A stretch of 64,000 nucleotides of DNA from an uncultured Eubacteriales bacterium (GTDB taxonomy: Bacteria; Bacillota; Clostridia; Oscillospirales; Acutalibacteraceae): positions 1 to 64,000 of the forward strand of contig CAKTDF010000002.1 of the NCBI GenBank assembly GCA_934541115.1, written 5' to 3'. Positions 16,645 to 24,572 of this stretch are shown one piece after another. A program made the translations under genes and the position numbers. Position 1 is the stretch's first letter. Each line of letters begins with the position of its first letter. Below the pieces are notes generated by a model. The model did no database searches, was not told the DNA's origin, and saw nothing but the letters and a program-made list of their open reading frames with translations.

Positions 16645-19239
16645 TCAGTTTATTTCGGTTTTGAGCGTTTCAACGATTGAATCGTCCTTCAGTTTCCTGA
16701 CCGAGTAGTACATTGAAACACCGACAATTGAAAAAACAACAGCTGCACAGCCGAGGTATGTCCATGGATTCGGGCTGAACGGAATTGAATTTGAGCCTAC
16801 TGTAACATTCATGAAATAGCAGATCAAAAGGCTTATAGGCATTGAAAAGACGAGAGCTTTTGCGCCGTAGAAGAAACTTTCAAGGCAGATCATTTTGTTG
16901 AAGCCCTTCGGTGTGGTTCCGACGGATTTAAGCATTGCAAATTCCTTACGTCTCATCATAATTCCGGTTGAAACGGTGTTGATTATGTTTGCAATTGCAA
17001 TCATAGTGATGAGCGTGATGAAGCCGTAAACAAAGACCTGAAGTGCAAACGTCAGTGCATTTATCATCTGATAGCTTTGAGCATAGTAGCTGTGGGTGTA
17101 TCCAGTTCCTGCCTCATCAAGCATACCTACCAGTTGTTCATCAACGGCGATGTGATTCTTTGCCTTAATTCCGTAGGTGGTGAAAAACCGTTCCATGTAA
17201 TCGATTTCTTCTTCGCTGCCTTTTTCCAAGCAGCGTTTATAGATTTTGTCATAGTTTTTCAGATACTCACTTATCGGGCAATAGAGAGATATAACACTTT
17301 TTCCGTTGAGTGAACAGATGTAATTATCTGAGTCGAATTTTGCAATGCCGCCGATTTCATAGTCGTACTTTGCAACGTCTGAATATCCTTCATCTATTAG
17401 ATATTTTACGTTATAAGTTTTACCGACTATTGATGAATTGAATACACCGGAATTACCGTTAACTCTTCTCAGGTCATCCATGAGAACAAATTTAAGATTC
17501 TTTTGATTATAATAATCATCAGGATTAAGTTTGTTATCTTTGCAAAGGCGGTTAAAAGCATCGTCATCAACGGCTGTCAGGCAAACATTGATCGGATTTT
17601 CAACAAGATTTTTATACTGGGCAGTATAGTTGTTTTTGTTAAAATACGGGTTATCCTTGTCGGCACTGCGATAGGTAATAAAATCCGAGCTGTAATTGTA
17701 TACATTGTCGATTTCTTCAATTTCCGTGAACATTTTTTCAAGCTTGGGTCTGTTCTCAACGGAAACACCGACAATGATGTCATACGGAACGTCTTTTGCA
17801 TAGTCGTTCGACTGAACCAGCATCTGACAGAAATAGTTGACGCAGAGGAACAGTATGACGGACAGAGCGATCGAAGCCGTGATCATATTTGTCTTGCGGC
17901 GGTTACGCTTGAGGCTCTTGTTGGCAAGCTCGCCCTCATATCCGAAGATTCTCCGGATAAGCTTTGAAGAACGGATTTTCTTCGCTTTGAGCTTAAAGTC
18001 GTTTTTCTGTCTGATTGCGTCGATCGGAGTAATTTTTGATGCTTTTTTAGCTGGGATATACAGCGAAATGAAAATTGTCAACGCACTGAAAAGAATGATG
18101 AGAACAATCACAAGCGGATTGACCGTTGCAGTAAATTTCAGACCGGCGTCTTTTGCGGATTCTGACAAAACGCCAGATAAAATAATCTTGTCACCGACAA
18201 AATACAGCGTAATTGCGATTCCGACAAATCCTGCAATTATACCGACAGGAATACCGATTGCGCCGAGGAGCAGACCTTCAAAATATACCGAAGCTCTTTT
18301 CTGCTTCTTTGTTGCTCCGACACTTGCAAGCATACCGAGGTAACGCACTCTTTCGGAAAGCGACATTCCGAAGGCATTGTATATAAGCATTACGGAAGCA
18401 ATGATTATCAGCACCAGACATATTGCACACAGGGGCAGGAGAGTAGTCAGGAAAAAGCTGTCAGAAGACAATGCGAACTTTGAAGTCAGAAGGTCTGTAT
18501 TTTTCTGTATGTTTCCATTTTCTGCAGTTATTTTATATTCATCGTCAATTGCGTTGATGGTGCGTATACTGTTGTAATCAAGCTTTTTGAGTGTGAAATA
18601 TACATGCGCTTGGTTCTTGTTGAAAGCTCTTGCGATGTCTGAGGTTGAGGCAAGGGTGATAAAATAACGCGGTTGGTTGTTGTTCATTATTCCGACGACC
18701 GTATATGAAACGGTTTTCTTTTTATCAAACAAGAATACTTCTTTTTCATCGGAAAAACCGTCCGGAACGGCAAGCGTGATTTTTCCGCCGAGACCGACGC
18801 CGGGAAAGTTTCGTTCAAGAAGATTTCTGTTTATTATTACTTCGCTGCCGTTTTCGGGCAGTCTGCCTTCATAACTGCTTTGAACGACCATATCCATGAG
18901 CCCTTTGTCTTCGCGATTGATGTAAAGGCTTTTTTGTGTCGGGACGCCTTTATCATTAAGGACAAAGTAGGTGTCATCTGTTAAAACTTCAATACCGATT
19001 TTGTCAATTCGCTCATCGTTTCTGAATTTTTCAAATTGCTGAGCGCTCAGGAATGTATTTGCGTGCCAGTTGCCGTCCTGAATTATGCTCAAGTCGCCGA
19101 AAAGATTCATGAGTGAAAACGCCGCAACAAAAACAGCGGTAATCATTGCAACCGAAACGCAAATGCCGAGTGTTGTAACAACGGAGCGGCTTTTGTTCTG
19201 CTTAAGGTGACGCAGTGTCAGCTTATTTACAATATTCAT
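16645..19239 (-). CDS. ABC transporter permease, FtsX/MacB-like with two extracellular domains
   Basis: An 864-residue membrane protein. An N-terminal transmembrane helix (about 17-40) is followed by a soluble domain of about 220 residues and then three helices with the FtsX-type permease sequence. The pattern repeats in the second half: a helix near 445, a second soluble domain of about 270 residues and three helices at the end. This duplicated eight-helix layout fits exporters of peptides or lipids more than the ten-helix BceB type. The ATPase gene abuts it (one shared base). Likely role: removal of, or resistance to, an envelope-active compound; the substrate is unknown. Confidence 0.85.
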   Translation of the reverse strand: MNIVNKLTLRHLKQNKSRSVVTTLGICVSVAMITAVFVAAFSLMNLFGDLSIIQDGNWHANTFLSAQQFEKFRNDERIDKIGIEVLTDDTYFVLNDKGVPTQKSLYINREDKGLMDMVVQSSYEGRLPENGSEVIINRNLLERNFPGVGLGGKITLAVPDGFSDEKEVFLFDKKKTVSYTVVGIMNNNQPRYFITLASTSDIARAFNKNQAHVYFTLKKLDYNSIRTINAIDDEYKITAENGNIQKNTDLLTSKFALSSDSFFLTTLLPLCAICLVLIIIASVMLIYNAFGMSLSERVRYLGMLASVGATKKQKRASVYFEGLLLGAIGIPVGIIAGFVGIAITLYFVGDKIILSGVLSESAKDAGLKFTATVNPLVIVLIILFSALTIFISLYIPAKKASKITPIDAIRQKNDFKLKAKKIRSSKLIRRIFGYEGELANKSLKRNRRKTNMITASIALSVILFLCVNYFCQMLVQSNDYAKDVPYDIIVGVSVENRPKLEKMFTEIEEIDNVYNYSSDFITYRSADKDNPYFNKNNYTAQYKNLVENPINVCLTAVDDDAFNRLCKDNKLNPDDYYNQKNLKFVLMDDLRRVNGNSGVFNSSIVGKTYNVKYLIDEGYSDVAKYDYEIGGIAKFDSDNYICSLNGKSVISLYCPISEYLKNYDKIYKRCLEKGSEEEIDYMERFFTTYGIKAKNHIAVDEQLVGMLDEAGTGYTHSYYAQSYQMINALTFALQVFVYGFITLITMIAIANIINTVSTGIMMRRKEFAMLKSVGTTPKGFNKMICLESFFYGAKALVFSMPISLLICYFMNVTVGSNSIPFSPNPWTYLGCAAVVFSIVGVSMYYSVRKLKDDSIVETLKTEIN

Positions 19240-19919
19240 CAGCCGTTCACCCCGTCCTTAACGATTTTTCCGTCAACGATTGCGATTGTTCGGTCAGCAG
19301 AAAGAGCAATGCTTTCGTCGTGGGTGATGATTATGACAGTCTGACCGTGCTCACGGTTGAAGCGGCGGAGAAGCGCAATTATCTCATGGCTGTTTCTGCT
19401 GTCAAGGTTTCCGGTCGGTTCATCGGCGAGCATAAGCGCAGGATTGTTGATGAGTGCTCTGCCGATTGAAACACGCTGCTGCTGACCGCCGGAAAGCTGA
19501 TTTGGCAAAAACTTCATGCGCTGTGAAAGTCCGAGTGTTTCGCTCAGTTCCTTGATAACGGCTTTGTCCGGTTTCTTTCCGTCAAGCAAAAGGGGAAGGG
19601 TCATGTTTTCCTCAACTGTAAGGATCGGAATGAGATTATAGAACTGATAGATAAGTCCGATCTGCCTGCGGCGGAAAATCGCGAGTGCAGTTTCGTCCAG
19701 CTTTGAAATATCGGTACCGTCAATGACAACGCTGCCGCTTGTCGGTGTGTCAACACCTCCGAGAATATGAAGCAGGGTGGATTTGCCCGAACCGGAAGGA
19801 CCGATTATTGCCACAAATTCGCCCTTTTCAACAGAAAAGGAAACATTATCAAGTGCCTTGACGGCTGTTTCGCCCTTACCGTAAGTTTTGCAGAGATTTT
19901 TGATTTCGAGTATTTTCAT
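19239..19919 (-). CDS. ABC transporter ATP-binding protein (MacB/LolD/BceA class)
   Basis: A 226-residue ATPase with Walker A GPSGSGKST (40-48), Q-loop YQFYNLIPI, signature LSGGQQQR (142-149) and Walker B LMLADEPTG. The TGNLDS ending after Walker B is typical for ATPases that drive FtsX-type permeases by mechanotransmission. ATG at 19919 was chosen because GGGAG precedes it; the longer reading would add eleven residues without family similarity. It is transcribed before the permease. Upstream lies a 235-base region holding a BceR-like inverted repeat, so expression is probably controlled by the two-component system at 20155-21838. Confidence 0.94.
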   Translation of the reverse strand: MKILEIKNLCKTYGKGETAVKALDNVSFSVEKGEFVAIIGPSGSGKSTLLHILGGVDTPTSGSVVIDGTDISKLDETALAIFRRRQIGLIYQFYNLIPILTVEENMTLPLLLDGKKPDKAVIKELSETLGLSQRMKFLPNQLSGGQQQRVSIGRALINNPALMLADEPTGNLDSRNSHEIIALLRRFNREHGQTVIIITHDESIALSADRTIAIVDGKIVKDGVNG

Positions 19920-19944
19920 TTTGATTACTCCCTTCATACGAAAG

Positions 19945-19985
19945 ATAAGCAACGAAACACTGTTTGCTTCGTGCTCGTTGCTTAT
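19945..19985 (-). promoter_or_regulatory. Inverted repeat in the leader of the ABC operon
   Basis: ATAAGCAACGA at 19945-19955 is exactly complementary to TCGTTGCTTAT at 19975-19985 with a 19-base spacer, ending 26 bases upstream of the ATPase start. It can form an RNA hairpin in the transcript or act as an operator. No T-tract follows on the minus strand. Confidence 0.5.
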
Positions 19986-20033
19986 ATAATAAAAGTCTAA
20001 GCTTACTATTCGGTGACAAAACGATTACAATTA

Positions 20034-20049
20034 AGTAATAATAGAAATT
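20034..20049 (-). promoter_or_regulatory. Candidate response-regulator box upstream of the ABC operon
   Basis: On the plus strand the site reads ATTACAATTAAGTAAT, a TTAC-N6-GTAA inverted repeat; on the minus strand TTACT-TAAT-TGTAA. It agrees at 14 of 16 positions with the element at 21886-21901 upstream of the regulator gene and resembles the TnACA-N4-TGTAA box I remember for BceR-like regulators. Confidence 0.6.
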
Positions 20050-20057
20050 GAACTAAA

Positions 20058-20072
20058 ATGAGTCGGACTCAT
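20058..20072. promoter_or_regulatory. Perfect 7-1-7 palindrome next to the BceR-like box
   Basis: ATGAGTC, a single G, then GACTCAT: a perfect palindrome with a one-base centre, 8 bases from the box at 20034-20049. It may be a second operator in the ABC operon control region. No protein can be assigned. Confidence 0.4.
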
Positions 20073-20154
20073 GTGAAAACATACTGCCTTTCGGTGAATA
20101 TGCACCTTAATATATCACGGTACTTTCGAGGAGGAAATACGGCTAAAATCAGCA

Positions 20155-21168
20155 TCAGCCTAAATCTTCCTCGGTGTGTTCATGAAAAATCGGGAGATAA
20201 ACTTTAAAAACGGTTCCTTTTCCGATTTCACTTTCAACTTCAATTTTTCCCGAGTTTTTTTCAATTATCGTTTTTGAAAGCGCCAAACCTATTCCAACGC
20301 TGTCGGGTGACGAGTTTTTGCCGCGATAAAACCGTTCAAAAATGTGTTTGATGTCCTCCTTGTCGATTCCGGTGCCGTTATCCTTAATAGAAATGAGACC
20401 GTAAAGTGCGGTCCTGCTCAACGAAATAGAAAGTGAACCGCCGCAGGGTGTATGCTCAAGGTCGTTTTTAATTATATTTGAAACAGCTTCGCAAAGCCAA
20501 CCGCTGTCTCCATGAACAAAAAAGTCGGCACCTGTTTTTGATATTGCAATGTCGCGGATATCTGTTGCAACAAGAAAAGGTTTGAGGCTTTCTTCAACAA
20601 GGGCTAAAACCGAAAGCTTTTCTTTGTTCATTTCCACAGCCCCTGCGTCAAGCTTTGCGAGTTTCAAGAGGTTTTGGATAAGCCAACGCATTTTTTCAAG
20701 TTGACTTTGAATTATATCAACGAAGTCCTTACGTTTTTCTGCCGATTGCTCTTCTTTAATTATATCTGTCATAACCATCATTGAAGTCAACGGAGTTTTG
20801 AGCTGATGAGAAATGTCTGTCATCGAATCGGCAAGATACAGTTTGTCTTTTTTCAGCGCCTCGTTTTGATATTTCAGCATGGTTATGATTTTATAGAGAT
20901 TGTTTTTCAATATTGAAAGCTCGCCTTCGCTGTTATCGGGTAAATCAAGGTCAAAATTCCCCGAGCAGACTGCAGCAAGATAGTTATTAAGGCTACAGAT
21001 CCTGTTAAAGCGCCTTTTTGTATATACTGTGTATACGGTTATGACAGCAAAGCCGCAAAGCAGGCAGGCGATGCCGGGCACTATTCCGTATCCAAAGCAT
21101 AAAGCCGAAAGCAAAAGAACGGCTGCCGAGGAAATGAAAAATGTAATTTTAAAGTTTTTATCGTTCAT
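20155..21168 (-). CDS. Intramembrane-sensing-type histidine kinase
   Basis: A 337-residue sensor kinase. Two hydrophobic helices (about 8-26 and 28-48) are joined by only a few residues, so there is virtually no extracellular sensor; this is the layout of BceS-like intramembrane-sensing kinases that read the state of an ABC transporter. The H box is DISHQLKTPLTS, followed by N, DNGTGID and GIGLALS ATP-binding motifs. The ATG at 21168 overlaps the response-regulator gene by 11 bases (a TTG two codons earlier is the alternative). Its target is probably the adjacent regulator, which likely controls the ABC genes. Confidence 0.9.
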   Translation of the reverse strand: MNDKNFKITFFISSAAVLLLSALCFGYGIVPGIACLLCGFAVITVYTVYTKRRFNRICSLNNYLAAVCSGNFDLDLPDNSEGELSILKNNLYKIITMLKYQNEALKKDKLYLADSMTDISHQLKTPLTSMMVMTDIIKEEQSAEKRKDFVDIIQSQLEKMRWLIQNLLKLAKLDAGAVEMNKEKLSVLALVEESLKPFLVATDIRDIAISKTGADFFVHGDSGWLCEAVSNIIKNDLEHTPCGGSLSISLSRTALYGLISIKDNGTGIDKEDIKHIFERFYRGKNSSPDSVGIGLALSKTIIEKNSGKIEVESEIGKGTVFKVYLPIFHEHTEEDLG

Positions 21169-21838
21169 TTTCAATCATGTATCCCAAGCCGCGAACAGTT
21201 TTGATAATTGTCGGACATGCCGGATCCCTTTCAATTTTGTCTCTCAAACGTTTTATATATACGGTCAACGTGTTGTCATTCACAAAGTCGCCGTCAACGT
21301 CCCATATATCTTCAAGCAGCTTGTTTCTTGAAAGAACCTTGCCGCGATTATTTATGAAAGTGAGCAAAAGACGATACTCCATGGCGGTCAGAATAATTTC
21401 CGAACCGTCTTTTGTAACTTTTGCTTCGTTTAAATTCACTGTAACATCTCCGAGATGAGCGGTTTGCATTGATTTGTCTTTTCCGCAGCGGCGTGTGACG
21501 CTTTTTATTCTTGCAATCAGTTCACGAACACGGAATGGTTTTGATATATAATCGTCGGCGCCTATATCAAGCCCCATAACAACATTTACCTCGTCGTCAT
21601 AGGCAGTCAGAAATATGACCGGAAAATCTCCACGGCTTTTTACAAGTCGGCAGACATCATATCCGCTTCCGTCCGGAAGATTTATGTCAAGAATATATAG
21701 GGAAAAGCTGTCTTTTTCAATTATTTTAACAGCTTCGGCAACACTTTTTGCAAGAGTGACCGAGTATCCCTCGTTTTCAAGGGAATACTTTAATCCAATT
21801 CCGATTGCCTCATCGTCTTCAAGAAGAAAGATATTCAT
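21158..21838 (-). CDS. OmpR/PhoB-family response regulator
   Basis: A 226-residue regulator: receiver domain about 1-115 with acidic pair EDDE near 8-11, phospho-acceptor Asp in LYILDINLPDGSG, the conserved Thr/Ala and Lys (DYISKPF), and a C-terminal winged helix (about 125-225). ATG at 21838 is preceded by GGGGTG. First gene of the regulator-kinase pair on the minus strand. A TTAC-N6-GTAA element lies 48 bases upstream and is shared with the ABC operon, suggesting autoregulation together with control of the exporter. Confidence 0.94.
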   Translation of the reverse strand: MNIFLLEDDEAIGIGLKYSLENEGYSVTLAKSVAEAVKIIEKDSFSLYILDINLPDGSGYDVCRLVKSRGDFPVIFLTAYDDEVNVVMGLDIGADDYISKPFRVRELIARIKSVTRRCGKDKSMQTAHLGDVTVNLNEAKVTKDGSEIILTAMEYRLLLTFINNRGKVLSRNKLLEDIWDVDGDFVNDNTLTVYIKRLRDKIERDPACPTIIKTVRGLGYMIENER

Positions 21839-21885
21839 TAACAACACCCCGTCTGATATGATATCACACTTAAAAGCTACTTTCC

Positions 21886-21901
21886 ATTACAATTTAGTAA
21901 C
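21886..21901 (-). promoter_or_regulatory. Candidate response-regulator box upstream of the regulator gene
   Basis: The plus strand reads ATTACAATTTAGTAAC; on the minus strand TTACT-AAAT-TGTAA. It matches the box at 20034-20049 at 14 of 16 positions and lies 48 bases before the regulator start. Confidence 0.6.
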
Positions 21902-21906
21902 ACTTC

Positions 21907-21937
21907 AAAAAACAAAACCGGCAACCGAAGTTGCCGG
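21907..21937 (-). terminator. Rho-independent terminator of the cytidylate-kinase-like gene
   Basis: CCGGCAAC at 21918-21925 pairs with GTTGCCGG at 21930-21937 around a 4-base loop. On the minus strand a T-rich run (21907-21917) follows, 10 bases after the stop codon. Confidence 0.88.
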
Positions 21938-21946
21938 AAAAATGTG

Positions 21947-22561
21947 TTATTTTTCAAACCATGTATTAGTATATGCCGCCAAACCGGGAACAAGCTTTTT
22001 GATTTCTTTTCCGGTTGTGTTGACGCAGAGATGGTAGCTTTCCATCTTTCCCCATGGAGAATCGGCAAGAAAGCTCCTGTGTCTTGCTCTTGCAGAGTCA
22101 ATTTGCTTGATACGTTTTTCGTACTCGCGGCGGGTCATTTCTTCATTTTCGGGTGCACGGTCAATGCAGCGGTCGATCCTTGAATCCATGTCCGCGTGAA
22201 CAAAAATGTTAAACGGCGAGTATTCGTTCAAAATAACATCTGCACTGCGGCCTACAATTACAAAATCTTCACCTTTGTGCGCAAGCTGAATAATAAAGCT
22301 CTGCTGCGCAACGAGCATTTTGGTGTAGTTCTGCTGATTGACATCCGTAAACGCAAAAGAGCGTCCGAAAGAGAACGGAAAAGACGAGGGACCTCCGGTT
22401 TCAAGCATCCTTTCAACATAACCTTCATCAAGCTCACTGTTTTTGGCAACAGCAGATATAATCTCTCTGTCATAATATGCGATTGAAAGCTCATCGGAAA
22501 GCCTTTTTCCCAGCTCGCGTCCGCCCGAACCGAATTGCCTGCTGATTGTAATAATTCTCAC
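21947..22561 (-). CDS. Cytidylate kinase-like family protein
   Basis: A 204-residue P-loop kinase of the cytidylate-kinase-like family. The N terminus RIITISRQFGSGG carries a degenerate Walker A (GSGGRELGKR) where canonical Cmk has GxxGxGKS/T. YYDREI and a VIVGRSADVIL segment are typical of the group. The natural substrate of this group is not established; nucleoside or nucleotide phosphorylation is assumed from fold. GTG at 22561 is supported by GGGAG 9 bases before it; the longer ATG-initiated reading has no family similarity in its first 46 codons. Single-gene unit with its own terminator. Confidence 0.82.
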   Translation of the reverse strand: MRIITISRQFGSGGRELGKRLSDELSIAYYDREIISAVAKNSELDEGYVERMLETGGPSSFPFSFGRSFAFTDVNQQNYTKMLVAQQSFIIQLAHKGEDFVIVGRSADVILNEYSPFNIFVHADMDSRIDRCIDRAPENEEMTRREYEKRIKQIDSARARHRSFLADSPWGKMESYHLCVNTTGKEIKKLVPGLAAYTNTWFEK

Positions 22562-22687
22562 AAAAATACGCTCCCTTCCATGTATGGATATTTGCTTCAC
22601 TGTTGATATATTACCATTTTTTGCGCGCCCTTGCAAGGAAAATACGGTAAAAATCACGAAAAAACTTGATGACAATTGTATTTGGTG

Positions 22688-22716
22688 TTGACACAGCAAC
22701 GATAAAATGTTAAACT
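22688..22716 (+). promoter_or_regulatory. Sigma-A promoter for the secreted zinc-ribbon-like protein
   Basis: TTGACA at 22688-22693 and TAAACT at 22711-22716 with a 17-base spacer, 47 bases before the ATG at 22763. Confidence 0.7.
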
Positions 22717-22762
22717 AATTATGAACAAAATGCCCTTATGTTTACAAAAAGGAGTTGTTTAT

Positions 22763-24205
22763 ATGAAAAAATTACTTTGTGTCGTTTTGTCTTTGATTCT
22801 TGCGGTTTCATCTTTCGGAACTGTTGCGCTTGCTGCCGATGGCAGCGGCGTCGGCGATTTCGGCTTTGACCTTTCGGAGCTTGTTACCGACAAGATCAAT
22901 GAAATCGATTTTCAAAAGGCTCTTGAGGATTACAACTTTGATGACAGCGTTCTCCCTGAGGATTATTATGGAGAAGACGGTCAGTATGACATTGAAGCGC
23001 TGATTCAGAGCGGTACTGCGCAGAACGTATATATGTTCGGTCTTTCTCTCGATTTCCTTTATAATAGCACCGACGATTTGTTCTGGGCGACTCTGCCTTC
23101 CTCTGCCAATCCGAAGTGCACAAACTGCAAAAAGGAATTTCCTAAGGAAAGCGTACCCGATAATAAGTGCCCGGACTGCGGAAAGACACTCAAAACAGAG
23201 AATATCCGCAATGATATGGCGCTTGCCAAAGGTAATCTTAACCTTATGCTGCTGAAGATCATTAAGAATCATGCAGAGGGTAATAAGCTTTACAGCGATA
23301 AGAATGCAACAAGAATCTGTAACTTTATCGGTCATCTCTTTTATGAAAACTATACCGATCAGACCATAACCTTTGATGTGCCGGTCGTTGAAGACAACGA
23401 AGACACATTCTATGACACTATCTGCGAGCGCAGTGGTCTTGTTGATCTCATTCAGAAAAACTGGTGCAGCAACGGATCGCTCAATTATAAACCGCTTCTT
23501 TATACTTTCGGCGTCAGATTCAGCGAGCTTCCCGCGCCGGAAAGAGATATCCGCAACGCCAAGATCGTTTCAAGATTTCTTTTGAAAGCAATTATTACGT
23601 CTGTTCTTGAGCGTGGACCGGTCAATTATCTTCTTGACGTTGTTTGGGCTTTTGCAAGAACTTACACTCTTTTCTTCTATGAACCGGTTAAGGCTCTTTT
23701 CAGTATCAAAATTGCCAGCGGTGTAATTACCGAGGAAGAGTTGCTCACTTTCAAGGGTCTTCTTAATCTTATCGCAAATAATAATGACAAGAGCAATACA
23801 AGCAAGCTTCAGTTTGTCACTCCTCCTGTTTATAGATTTGCGAACTCAAGAGATACAGTTGAGCTGTTTCTTTATCTCATGATTTACCTCAACCTTGTTG
23901 GAAAACATTCAACCAATCCGTCAGCTGTTGACGGAATTAAGGGTAAAATTACCTCAAATTCTGAGCTTGACAGCAAGGAAAAAGACAGGCTTATTAAGGT
24001 TACCGACGGAATGTTCTGCGGAAATTTGAAAGATCTTGTTCCCGAACTTTCAAATTATATGATCGAGAATATTTCTGAGGCAAATGAAACGATTTGGGAT
24101 AACTTTATCAAGTTCCTTAAAAACTTTATAAATGGCTTTGTAAAAATAATTGACAGAATTTATAAAAACTTTAAGGATATCGGAAACTGGGGAAAAGGCG
24201 AATAA
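22763..24205 (+). CDS. Secreted protein of unknown function with CxxC pairs
   Basis: A 480-residue protein I do not recognise. It begins with a clean signal peptide (MKKLLCVVLSLILAVSS, cleavage probably after ALA near 25-27). At about 105-130 two CxxC pairs (CTNC and CPDC, 20 residues apart) resemble a zinc ribbon, unusual for an exported protein. The rest is predicted helical and rich in Asn, Asp and Lys. The last ~35 residues form an aromatic amphipathic tail (FIKFLKNFINGFVKIIDRI). ATG at 22763 has AAGGAG upstream. It stands alone between a promoter and a terminator. Surface location is inferred. Confidence 0.7.
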   Translation: MKKLLCVVLSLILAVSSFGTVALAADGSGVGDFGFDLSELVTDKINEIDFQKALEDYNFDDSVLPEDYYGEDGQYDIEALIQSGTAQNVYMFGLSLDFLYNSTDDLFWATLPSSANPKCTNCKKEFPKESVPDNKCPDCGKTLKTENIRNDMALAKGNLNLMLLKIIKNHAEGNKLYSDKNATRICNFIGHLFYENYTDQTITFDVPVVEDNEDTFYDTICERSGLVDLIQKNWCSNGSLNYKPLLYTFGVRFSELPAPERDIRNAKIVSRFLLKAIITSVLERGPVNYLLDVVWAFARTYTLFFYEPVKALFSIKIASGVITEEELLTFKGLLNLIANNNDKSNTSKLQFVTPPVYRFANSRDTVELFLYLMIYLNLVGKHSTNPSAVDGIKGKITSNSELDSKEKDRLIKVTDGMFCGNLKDLVPELSNYMIENISEANETIWDNFIKFLKNFINGFVKIIDRIYKNFKDIGNWGKGE

Positions 24206-24233
24206 TTTGCGTTGATTTGTAAATTATAAAAAT

Positions 24234-24279
24234 AGGCTCGGACAGCTGATGATGCTTCGGCTGTTCGGGCTGTATTTTT
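24234..24279 (+). terminator. Probable terminator between the secreted protein and the DUF1540 gene
   Basis: CTCGGACAGC pairs with GCTGTTCGGG (with G-U and one imperfect pair) over a loop of about 13 bases, and GTATTTTTA follows. The DUF1540 ribosome site begins directly after it. Confidence 0.6.
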
Positions 24280-24296
24280 ATAAAGGTGGTATTTTT

Positions 24297-24467
24297 ATGA
24301 ACTGTAACGATGCTAACAAGTCAATCGGCTGCACTGTTGAAAAATGTGCTCATCATTGTCATTCCGAAAACTACTGCACACTTAATCAGGTTTCAATCGG
24401 TTCACATGAAACCGATCCGAAAGTTTGTCAGTGCGTTGACTGTGAATCTTTCGTACCGAGATCATAA
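24297..24467 (+). CDS. DUF1540 cysteine-rich small protein
   Basis: A 56-residue protein with eight cysteines (3, 12, 17, 21, 27, 44, 46, 49) and four histidines. The order of C-T-V-E-K-C, HCHSENYC and the late CxCxxC fits the DUF1540 family of small clostridial proteins, which often occur as one or two copies and are thought to bind metal. Function is not known. It has a good ribosome site (AAAGGTGGT) and a terminator directly downstream; it may be expressed by read-through from the preceding gene or from an unseen promoter. Confidence 0.8.
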   Translation: MNCNDANKSIGCTVEKCAHHCHSENYCTLNQVSIGSHETDPKVCQCVDCESFVPRS

Positions 24468-24481
24468 CATCAACCTAACAA

Positions 24482-24519
24482 AATCCGCCGGCGCAGAGCT
24501 TGCCCCGGCGGATTCTTTT
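24482..24519 (+). terminator. Rho-independent terminator after the DUF1540 gene
   Basis: AATCCGCCGG at 24482-24491 pairs perfectly with CCGGCGGATT at 24505-24514 over a 13-base loop, followed by CTTTTT. Confidence 0.9.
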
Positions 24520-24521
24520 TC

Positions 24522-24550
24522 TTGACAAAACAGTTGCTCACAAATAAAAT
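24522..24550 (+). promoter_or_regulatory. Sigma-A promoter for tmcAL
   Basis: TTGACA at 24522-24527 and TAAAAT at 24545-24550, spacer 17. It abuts the preceding terminator and leaves only a short leader before the TTG start at 24573. Confidence 0.8.
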
Positions 24551-24572
24551 GAATCACAGAGGAGATGAGAAC

